From the NCBI GenBank assembly GCA_900618795.1, contig UYJD01000012.1, forward strand, positions 460,855-524,854: DNA of 64,000 bases, in the 5' to 3' direction. The position numbers were made by a program, and so were the translations under genes. Positions 8,262-16,242 of the stretch are shown here, in pieces (position 1 is the first letter of the stretch; the number at the start of each line of letters is the position of its first letter). This DNA is from Cyanodermella asteris. Taxonomy: Eukaryota > Ascomycota > Lecanoromycetes > Ostropales > Stictidaceae. The notes below the pieces were generated by a model. It made no database searches, was not told the DNA's origin, and worked only from the letters and a program-made list of their open reading frames with translations.

Positions 8262-11200
8262 CTAGGGCAGTCACGTCGATTTTTAAGATCGTCACGGCTC
8301 CCGACGGCCGACCCAATGCAACTCGAGCCCCGCGAACGGATAAGACGTTGGTCCGGTACTCTGGAGGAAGCCAGAGTAAAGGTTTACTGCCAAATGAGAT
8401 CCATGATTCCCCAACAAAGATACTAGGCGAGGGACGCCAAGCTGTGGTCTGAGGATGCTGGGGCAGAATCTTGCTCCTGATCTCTCCTCTGTCGCTGCGT
8501 AGCGCGGATCCGTCTTCGGAGAAGTCCAACGTGTTGGTGTATGCGTCAGAAATAGAGTCGAGCGATGATCCCGTCGCCGCGTCCCACAGCTTGACTATTC
8601 TATCATCTGATCCAGATGCCACCATCTTACCGTCGGGCGAGAATGCCACTGCCCTGACTTCGTGTGAATGACCGACGAGCGACCTGCGGAGCGATCCCGT
8701 CGCCGTGTCCCACAGCTTGACTGTCTTATCATGAGATCCAGACGCCACCAGCTTTCCGTCCGGCGAGAATGCCACTGCTCTGACCCAGTGCGAGTGGCCG
8801 GCGAGCGAGATACGGAGTGACCCCGTCGCCGTGTCCCATAACTTGACTGTCTTATCATGAGACCCAGACGCCACTGTCTTTCCATCCGGCGAGAATGCTA
8901 CCGACCTAACCTGATTTAAATGGCCGTCAGGCGAGTCGCCAAATGACCCCATCGCCGTATCCCACAGCTTGACTGTGCCATCATCTGATCCAGATGCCAC
9001 CGTCTTCCCGTCCGGCGAGAATGCTACCGCCCTGACTTTGCGTGAATGACCGACGAGCGACCTACGGAGCGACCTCGTCGCCGTGTCCCACAGCTTGACT
9101 GTCTTATCATGAGATCCAAATGCTACCGTCTTCCCATCCGGCGAGAATGCAACCGCTCTGACCCGGCTTGAATGGCCAGTAAGCGAGCTACGAAGTGACC
9201 CCGTTGCTGTGTCCCACAACTTGACTGTGCCATCATGAGATCCAGATGCCACCGTCTTTCCGTCCGGCGAGAATGCCACTGCTCTGACCTGGTCTGAATG
9301 GCCGGCAAGTGAGCGACGGAGTGACTCTGTCTTCGTGTACCATAACTTGACTGTCTTATCATGAGATCCAGACGCCACCAGCTTTCCGTCCGGCGAGAAT
9401 GCCACCGCCCTAACCGGGTGTGAGTGGCCGTCGAGCGAGCTGCAAAGTGACCCTGCCGTCGTGTACCATAACTTGACTGTGCCATCATCAGAGCCAGACG
9501 CCACTGTCTTTCCATCCGGCGAGAATGCTACCGCCATGATCCAATCTGAATGGCCGGCGAACGAGTTACGAAGTGACCCCGTCGCCGCGTCCCACAGCTT
9601 GACTGTGCCATCGTGAGAGCCAGACGCCACTGTCTTCCCATCAGGCGAGAATGCAACCGCTCTGACCCGGCTTGAATGGCCAGTAATCGAGCTACGAAGT
9701 GACCCCGTTGCTGTGTCCCACAACTTGACTGTGCCATCATGAGATCCAGATGCCACCGTCTTTCCGTCCGGCAAGAATGCCACCGCGTTGACCTGGTGTG
9801 AATGGCCTTCGAGCGTCTGTATACATGCATCCCAGCTGTCCTTAACTGTAGGTAACAATTTCATCCATGCGGGCATGTTATCTTTGTACGTTGTCCGGAC
9901 CCAGCTCCTCAACGGCGCAAACACCAATGCAGAAGAATATGCCTGGAGTGGCGCTTGCTCAATTCCAGAATGATTGTATCGAATGAACCTCTGCGCATCC
10001 TTTTGTATCGTTCGGAGATGGTTTGGCCCGTCCGGGAACAGCGCCTCAAGATGTTCAATCTTTCTTGAGTCTTCAGAGAGGAGCTGATTTCTTTCGAGCA
10101 GCTGTAAAAGCTTGTTGATACCCTGTAGTGCATTCGCCAGCGCGCCTATCGTGCTTAATGCTTCAAGCCAGAACAGAAAATGCTTACAGAAGAATCTCTC
10201 AACCAACTCAAGCTCGGTATTCAGCAGCTTTCCATCGGCTACGTGGTTGATCCAGTAGCAGCACGCATACTGGAGATAAGACGGTACGGATTGCTGGATA
10301 ATACTTGCGTCAATGTCTGTAAGCATCACGTTGGGCTGGTTGGTGTCACAAATGTCCTTCTTTAGTGAAACAGACATCGTTTCTATCAGGCGCCTTGCAA
10401 GCTCGCAGTGCGCCTCCTCTTTTCCAGACTTGAATATTACCTGTCCGCTGCCAGTAGTGAAAAAGTCCTTGGCAGACTGGTGCACGAAGCAAACTTTCTG
10501 CCCGAGCGTTGTCAGGAAAGATCCACAGCGTTTGACGAGATAATCAATGGCTTGAGGATTGGAAGCAAGGATGTCATCAAGCGCAGCAATGAAGCCGAGC
10601 TCTCCCTGGTCTAGCGGCCTGTATGTAACCGTGATAGCTCGGATGATAGCTTGGCACGAGAGCCTGTCTTCCTGGTCGTTGTCGTCCTGCACCTGCTGGA
10701 GCATTCGTTGGTAGAGCGGCTCGAGGCCAGCCGGAAACTGTTGCAGCGTTCTCTGCACTTTGTGTGCCGGTACTTTGTCGAGCTCTCTGCAGACCAGAGC
10801 TACCCACAAGAACGTGCTCTCTGCATGGGCTCTTAAGTATGCCTTGGTCGTCCGCTGTAGCTCTTCACTGTATTTCTTTCGTACCGCCAGCTGACCGATC
10901 TTGAAGTCTATCAGTGAGCTGACTGCAGCGCCGACATGTGGTGAGTTCAATTCAAGGCTAGTATCATGGCTCAAGCGCTGACCTGCAAGCCTCTCTTCGA
11001 TAAGAAGAACGTTGCGGCTGCTTAAGACCCACTTGATCTTCCGTGATGTTGGCGCATCCCGAGCGATTAGAGATAGAAGTTCCTGTAAGGAGTCCCCGTC
11101 GCATTCGTCCAGAGCGTCTACCAACAGGTATAGCTTCGACACAGAGTGGTCGCGTGCCATATCCATCAGAGTAGTCCACATACTATGTAGGACATTGGAG

Positions 11201-12312
11201 CCCTCGAAAAGCCTTTCACCAGCAGTTTCATATTGTCTGACAGCATGCGGCCTCAACGATGGGATCTCGTTTGCCAGCAGAAACGTCAGTCCGCGGACGA
11301 TGGCTGTGGCACTGCTAAGATCCCGTATCGTGTTCTGGCAGAAGAAAAATGACAGCGCTGCTCGGGGTGGGCAGTGCTCTAGTCGCCGCGAGATCTCATC
11401 GGTCAGTGCCATCATGATCATCGTCTTGCCCTTGCCGGGATCGCCATGAATCCAAAGCACCGGTACATCGTCGGTAGCCCACCACTCTTGAAAGGCAGCA
11501 GCCTGGATTATCCAGTTCCAAGATCCCTCCAAGAGAGGGTCTTTAGTGGCAAGTATGCGGCTACGGTCAGCACGGGGGTCGGTCAGCCGCCACTTGCGCA
11601 AGCAAGTCCGTGCAGTTTCACCGATAGAGCCTCCCTCGTACTGTTCGCGCAGTCGAATGAGCGATGTCTCCTGGCCCTCTCCATAGTTGAGAGGCATAAA
11701 CACGCCGATAATGCCGAGCAGTGAGTATACTAGATCCTCTTCGCGCGTGGTCTGTCGGGATCCAATCCATCGTATTCGCTCATCAAAGCTAAATTCAGAT
11801 AACGAGGAGCCTTCCAGCGCTCTGGTAGGCACCCCGGTTATTTCACTGAGCTTGTGCACCATCGACCTTTTTTGCCCAAGCGAATCGCCTTCAGAAGAGA
11901 AGAACTCGACGGCTCCTGGCGCGATCAACTCCTGCAGTGTCCAGCCACGTTCGAACCACCTGCTTTCTTCGAAAGGCTTTTCCGGTACGTCCGTAAGAAA
12001 CACGTAGCATTTGCTGGAGTCTCGATACCATCTGAACATGGAGTTGATGGCCCTCTGGAGCTCTGCGCTGTCTGCTCTATCAATGCAGCATGTGTCCACC
12101 CAGCAATATCGCAACCCATCGCCTGCGGCCCTGTCCAGACAGAACTCGAGCTTTTTGTATCCTGCTCTCCTTTGAGCTCCTCCTTTTCGTACATCCTCGA
12201 ATGTGACTTCCTCCGGTCCCCAAGTGTGGGACAGAATCGCATAGGGCGGAGGAGTGTCGTTGAACAGGTGTGATCTGGGCTGCTTATCATCGTCGCGGTC
12301 GAGAAGGTACAT
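8257..12312 (-). CDS. HET-NACHT-WD40 receptor (fungal NLR, 1351 aa)
   Basis: Cytoplasmic STAND receptor of the HET-E/HET-D/HET-R architecture. In Podospora these control heterokaryon incompatibility and non-self recognition. Residues 1-220 are the HET effector domain (MYLLDRDD start, AILSHTWG, YCWVDTCCID, RGWTLQELIAP), whose activation kills the cell in known members. The NACHT ATPase follows, with P-loop GDPGKGKT at 290-297 and Walker B LLVDALDEC near 396-404. Residues 834-1253 are ten WD40 units of exactly 42 residues, followed by about 98 residues of degenerate repeats. The ATG at 12312 gives the canonical HET N-terminus; the open frame extends 61 codons further upstream but looks non-coding. 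There is no intron and every key motif is present. The last Val codon and the stop are formed by the solo LTR, so the original C-terminus may have differed slightly. Confidence 0.92.
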   Translation of the reverse strand: MYLLDRDDDKQPRSHLFNDTPPPYAILSHTWGPEEVTFEDVRKGGAQRRAGYKKLEFCLDRAAGDGLRYCWVDTCCIDRADSAELQRAINSMFRWYRDSSKCYVFLTDVPEKPFEESRWFERGWTLQELIAPGAVEFFSSEGDSLGQKRSMVHKLSEITGVPTRALEGSSLSEFSFDERIRWIGSRQTTREEDLVYSLLGIIGVFMPLNYGEGQETSLIRLREQYEGGSIGETARTCLRKWRLTDPRADRSRILATKDPLLEGSWNWIIQAAAFQEWWATDDVPVLWIHGDPGKGKTMIMMALTDEISRRLEHCPPRAALSFFFCQNTIRDLSSATAIVRGLTFLLANEIPSLRPHAVRQYETAGERLFEGSNVLHSMWTTLMDMARDHSVSKLYLLVDALDECDGDSLQELLSLIARDAPTSRKIKWVLSSRNVLLIEERLAGQRLSHDTSLELNSPHVGAAVSSLIDFKIGQLAVRKKYSEELQRTTKAYLRAHAESTFLWVALVCRELDKVPAHKVQRTLQQFPAGLEPLYQRMLQQVQDDNDQEDRLSCQAIIRAITVTYRPLDQGELGFIAALDDILASNPQAIDYLVKRCGSFLTTLGQKVCFVHQSAKDFFTTGSGQVIFKSGKEEAHCELARRLIETMSVSLKKDICDTNQPNVMLTDIDASIIQQSVPSYLQYACCYWINHVADGKLLNTELELVERFFCKHFLFWLEALSTIGALANALQGINKLLQLLERNQLLSEDSRKIEHLEALFPDGPNHLRTIQKDAQRFIRYNHSGIEQAPLQAYSSALVFAPLRSWVRTTYKDNMPAWMKLLPTVKDSWDACIQTLEGHSHQVNAVAFLPDGKTVASGSHDGTVKLWDTATGSLRSSITGHSSRVRAVAFSPDGKTVASGSHDGTVKLWDAATGSLRNSFAGHSDWIMAVAFSPDGKTVASGSDDGTVKLWYTTAGSLCSSLDGHSHPVRAVAFSPDGKLVASGSHDKTVKLWYTKTESLRRSLAGHSDQVRAVAFSPDGKTVASGSHDGTVKLWDTATGSLRSSLTGHSSRVRAVAFSPDGKTVAFGSHDKTVKLWDTATRSLRRSLVGHSRKVRAVAFSPDGKTVASGSDDGTVKLWDTAMGSFGDSPDGHLNQVRSVAFSPDGKTVASGSHDKTVKLWDTATGSLRISLAGHSHWVRAVAFSPDGKLVASGSHDKTVKLWDTATGSLRRSLVGHSHEVRAVAFSPDGKMVASGSDDRIVKLWDAATGSSLDSISDAYTNTLDFSEDGSALRSDRGEIRSKILPQHPQTTAWRPSPSIFVGESWISFGSKPLLWLPPEYRTNVLSVRGARVALGRPSGAVTILKIDVTALV
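8554..9813 (-). repeat. Ten tandem 126-bp WD40-coding repeats
   Basis: Ten head-to-tail units of exactly 126 bp encode WD40 repeats with an almost fixed framework (VAFSPDGKTVASGS, TVKLWD). Counting each unit from L-x-G-H, the variable positions are 2, 6, 7, 25, 27, 40 and 41. Some units are nearly identical at DNA level: 9140-9279 matches 9644-9783 at 138 of 140 bases. This is typical of repeats kept alike by unequal exchange while binding-surface residues diversify. Confidence 0.93.
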
Positions 12313-13344
12313 GGTTAACTCGGTGGTCGCTGGACAAACGATGGCGCATGGAAGACCAGTACGGCGAAGGAAAATAGGCCTGTCTATCAAGAGCCGCAAA
12401 AGTGTCTCCACTTGGTGAACTTGATTGCAATAGATGTACGACGTGCGAAACCACTGGGTTGCTCTCAGCCTTGCAGGTTGATCGATGCGGGGCACTGGGT
12501 TCTCGACCTCGCTGGGTCATCAGTCCTGCAGGCTTTTTTCTAAGAGGGTGGGCTTCGTCCTGTTTGTCGCTATCGTTTGAGACAGAAATGCCTTGAGGTG
12601 ATCGTCAGACTTTGTCTGGCACACAGCAAGTCATCGCCAGAATCTGGACTGTCAGCTTCGGCATGTGGTCGCAGATATAATCTACAGTTGATGCACAACC
12701 TGAGCGAGCAAGACTCACCCCAAGGAGTGTGCGGATTGTTCCTGACGTAAGTTGCGGCGTTGCCTGCCAAGACCAGTTGGTGTGAAATCTTGGCAAAGAC
12801 CGTGCACGTGATTTGGACGGCGAGGAGGAGCTGAAAATGGCCTTCCATCTCGCTGAGACGTGAACGCTCCGCGTTCACAGGCGTCTGCTCGGCTTGGGCT
12901 AATTGGGGAGCATGATGACAAGACGACTACGTCATTGCATGGCCCACGAGCCTTGGAGCGTGGCCATGGAATCCGACTACGCAGATTCGGTTCCTAGGAA
13001 CAAATCGGCGCAGGAATCAGCTCCGAGCATGAGGGTTGATGCCCTAGGCGCGATCCCTCACAGGTACACAGAAGGAGGGGGAATCCACATGGCCGGCGGT
13101 CCATCGGCTTTGGAAGCTCACTGGGCGGGATCGAAGACCCCACAACAGTGGTTCGGATGATTTCCACAGAAACCCGTCGTGAATGACGACGTTGTCACAG
13201 GCCCAATCGAGAGACACTTGAAGGTCCCTTGAGAGCGCGATGTACATGATGCTCGGAAAGTATGACCCCATTTTTTTCTTGGCGTGATCGGCGTCCAAAA
13301 ACAACAAACATTAGACCTTGTAGAACACGTAGGACGTAGTAAAT
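12313..13344. other. Intergenic, upstream of the receptor
   Basis: No gene recognised. Short ORFs on both strands lack motifs. It must hold the receptor promoter (reading leftward), but I see no clear TATA box. Confidence 0.55.
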
Positions 13345-13548
13345 ATGGCTCCATTACGTGAATTGACGCCTGCAGAGCGTAATAGGATCATCGGAGCAAA
13401 TCAGAATGGTGTTAAACTCACCCAGATTACTGAAAATGAGGGTCTAGCGTACGATACAGTCAAGAAGACCTGGCAAAAGCGCAGAATCCGTTTTGCGCCA
13501 AAATCGGGGCTTTTGCGCGCGAGTCACGCCTTGTCTACTGAGATTTGA
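13345..13548 (+). pseudogene. Transposase helix-turn-helix fragment, Tc1/mariner-like
   Basis: A 67-residue ORF begins MAPLRELTPAERNRIIGA and continues with a GVKLTQIT...YDTVKKTWQ segment. This resembles the N-terminal DNA-binding helix-turn-helix of fungal Tc1/mariner-type transposases. The catalytic DDE domain is absent, as the ORF ends after 67 codons and the next gene begins within 300 bp. I found no terminal inverted repeats. It is most likely a truncated transposon remnant. A short domesticated DNA-binding protein is possible but unsupported. Confidence 0.5.
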
Positions 13549-13629
13549 AGCAGGAGTCTTCGATGCAGTGAACCAAGCTCTGGCTAATCAAATCGTATAG
13601 CCACCTCGTTGCTTGCGCCCGTGCGTTTG

Positions 13630-13637
13630 GTATATAG
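13630..13637 (+). promoter_or_regulatory. TATA box of the thaumatin-like gene
   Basis: GTATATAG lies about 170 bp before the ATG at 13805 and downstream of the ATG at 13613. It therefore supports 13805 as the start over the longer frame. Confidence 0.5.
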
Positions 13638-13804
13638 TCGTGCTGATTACTGTTTGCAACCTTCACTGCGCCTCAACACACACCCAGCCAGTCAGTCAGT
13701 CTTGTTCATCCCGTCCATCATTGTCTCTTATCGCTATTTGGCTTCCGTCTCTTGTTCTCAAACTATTCAGCACTATCTATGGTTATACGTGTGAAGACAT
13801 CATT

Positions 13805-14968
13805 ATGCAGATGAGGCCTTCCACTATCATTGCGACGTTTGCCTTGATGGCGATCCGAGAACCTGCTTTCGCAACAGACAGAACCGTGATCTTGATCAAG
13901 GACAGAGAACATGAGCTTCAAGAGCCTCCTGAAAGAATTGTTCGGGCGCGCCAATGCGATCACCTGTCCTCGTCGTACATGGTCGACACAAATTTGTATC
14001 AAGATCCACTTACTACGAGCGCTGTCCTGACGTCTACTACCACTGGAGTCAATTTGGCCGCTGTTAGTGCTCTCCCCAGTGATCCACATTCAACCTTTGA
14101 AGGCGTGGGCTATCTAACGAGCCTATCCACTGATGTTGATGGTGTCGTAACTCGAAGCGCTCCTTCAACCACCATTCAAATACATAGTCATATGACCAGC
14201 AAATCTTCAGGGATTGCAGATCACCAAGCCGGCGTCACGACTGGCACTGCATGCCAACCACGGTTCACACAATCTGGTACTCGAGGCCCGGTGACCTTCA
14301 AAATTTTCAACTCTATGGGCGGCAGTATCTCTATATCTTACCAGCTCGCCACCTATAGCACAGAAGGCGGGAAAGCAATTGTCGCCTCGTCTCTTGTAGG
14401 CCCTTCAGCCACTACAGGTATTTTCGCGGAAAGCACCACGGTCATCGCTCCCATGGGCTGGGCAGGGCGTATGACGCTTGGCAAGGCATCTGGCCCACTC
14501 GACTTCCGTGGCACAAAAATCGAAGGCAACAACGGCTTTACCGGCGGAGATATTAACGCCGATCCACGTCCCGACATTGATGTTTCCTATGTTGATGGTT
14601 ACAGCATTCCTGCGGTCTGCGCTTGCGCCGGTGTCATCCTTACAGGATGTAATAAGGAGTTGTGGGACACCGGCATCGAGTGCACGAACGAAGCGGGAAG
14701 TAGGGACAATAAGGTCTGTGTGAACTACCCTCGTTCCGCACACGGCCCGGCATCGCTATTCTTTGCTCCTTGCGCTCATGCCGCGTATACTTATGACTAC
14801 GATGACGCTTGCTCGAACTGGCAGGGTTCTTGCCCGGGAAATAGCTTTGATTGCTGTATCGGAACGAATTGCGGTAAGAAGGACAGCCAGCCTGCGGCGA
14901 ATGGCAAGCGCGAACTTATGGCATTGCTGGACGCCCGCAAGCGGGCCGAAGCAGTCCGGATTATGTAA
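13805..14968 (+). CDS. Secreted thaumatin-like protein (387 aa)
   Basis: The protein begins with a hydrophobic signal-like stretch (about residues 3-22). An N-terminal region of about 130 residues rich in Ser/Thr follows, then a thaumatin-like domain of about 200 residues. Recognisable parts of that domain are VTFKIFNSMGG, the DVSYVDGYSIPAVC segment typical of fungal members, and many cysteines in the C-terminal half (CACAGV, GCNKELW, CSNWQGSC, DCCIGTNC). A KR dibasic pair near the end could be a Kex2 site. Family members are secreted; some bind or cut beta-glucan, and which applies here cannot be told. I chose 13805 because a TATA box lies between it and the in-frame ATG at 13613. An ATG at 13811 is also possible. 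No intron. Confidence 0.78.
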   Translation: MQMRPSTIIATFALMAIREPAFATDRTVILIKDREHELQEPPERIVRARQCDHLSSSYMVDTNLYQDPLTTSAVLTSTTTGVNLAAVSALPSDPHSTFEGVGYLTSLSTDVDGVVTRSAPSTTIQIHSHMTSKSSGIADHQAGVTTGTACQPRFTQSGTRGPVTFKIFNSMGGSISISYQLATYSTEGGKAIVASSLVGPSATTGIFAESTTVIAPMGWAGRMTLGKASGPLDFRGTKIEGNNGFTGGDINADPRPDIDVSYVDGYSIPAVCACAGVILTGCNKELWDTGIECTNEAGSRDNKVCVNYPRSAHGPASLFFAPCAHAAYTYDYDDACSNWQGSCPGNSFDCCIGTNCGKKDSQPAANGKRELMALLDARKRAEAVRIM

Positions 14969-16242
14969 ATCAGGCATGGCCAAGCGCATCATATCATCCA
15001 TGAGATATCTGCAGTTTCCATAGATCAAACAATGCGCTCATACCGAGCTGTATACAGGAAGTCGGTGCACTTCAATGTTTTGCGAGCCAACAGAAATGCA
15101 AGGCTAATGCCGAGGAGTGCAAACTGAATAGTGAACCTGATATTCCTTTCATCATGTTATGTTGGGTGTTCCGGAGCATCCGTTTCTTGCAGTCGGCCTG
15201 GACACATCTTTCCCCAGCGGCGACGTGCTCGGCAATGTTGACCCGCTCTATTTTCAACCCAGCCGATACATGGTGACTTGCAAAAATGGGACATGTCGTA
15301 TTAGGTGATAATTCTGGAGGAAATGATTTCACTCATTGACTGGTAGCTTGATAGTGTTGAGCTTCTCCATCACCACTTTGGTGGGTGAATGATGGTGACA
15401 TCAGCACGAGCCTTTTCAGAGATTCAGGACTAGCAGCCAAGACTAGGTCTGTGAGGTGACAAACATGCAAAATTGGTGACTGGCAGATCATGGAACAGAA
15501 CGGCCCTCTTCGACACTGATTTTGCAGCAGTATGCAAATGCCAGCGGAGGCAGGACATTGGTCATCTATTTTGCACCTACCAAAAGTCCAGGGTCTTCAA
15601 CGTGGTGGCACTAGCCTGCACCAGCGGCCATTCATCTCTACAGCAAAGCAATATCGGTGGCCGTTATCTCATAGGCACGGTCTTGGACATCACTACCCAG
15701 CCTGTCGGAGAAACAGGGATTGGCTGGAAACGGGCGGCTGCACCGAGCCCGTCATTGGTCAAGATCTTCGGAGAGCGGGCAGTAGGCTGCTGTGCTGCGC
15801 TACCTGATGGCTCGTTCGCATTTGCCAACATCTAGCGCACTGCAGAATAATCATTCAGCTGGTATGGGAACACGCATCGCGCCGTGCTGCCTATCCACAA
15901 GGGTGAGCCGGTGATGTCCGTGGTGTTCAAAGGTGAGACCTGGACTCAAAGCGGCGACGGGCCCACCAGGAATCTGCCTGGTGTGCCATTCATATTCTGT
16001 AGCTTAGATATGGCAGAGCGGACGGGATGCCTCGTTCTCTACAGTCTGTGGTCGTATGTGCTTAATGATTGGTTTCCATCGCAATATATAATAAAATGAA
16101 CGGTCATGAAAAGACGAGTGAACAACCAACATCGGGCCAAAACCCTCAAGCATTTTCCAATAGATGCCGAATATTTGTCAGAAATCGGCAACGCAGGTTA
16201 GATACTATTAACATGGAACCGAATTGTGAGAAGGGGATACAT
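14969..16242. other. Intergenic with a possible degraded ORF
   Basis: At 15473-16100 the plus strand has two broken ORFs. The second (15884-16099) reads like protein (AVLPIHKGEPVMSVVFKGETWTQ is its clearest part, split here for length: VLPIHKGEPVMSVV). I cannot assign a family. It may be a decayed gene, or chance. Nothing is recognised in the rest. Confidence 0.3.

Noticed and set aside
15473-16099. Possible lectin-like or enzyme remnant downstream of the thaumatin-like gene
   Set aside because: Some protein-like stretches, but frames are broken and no family can be named with confidence; kept only as a note in the intergenic entry.
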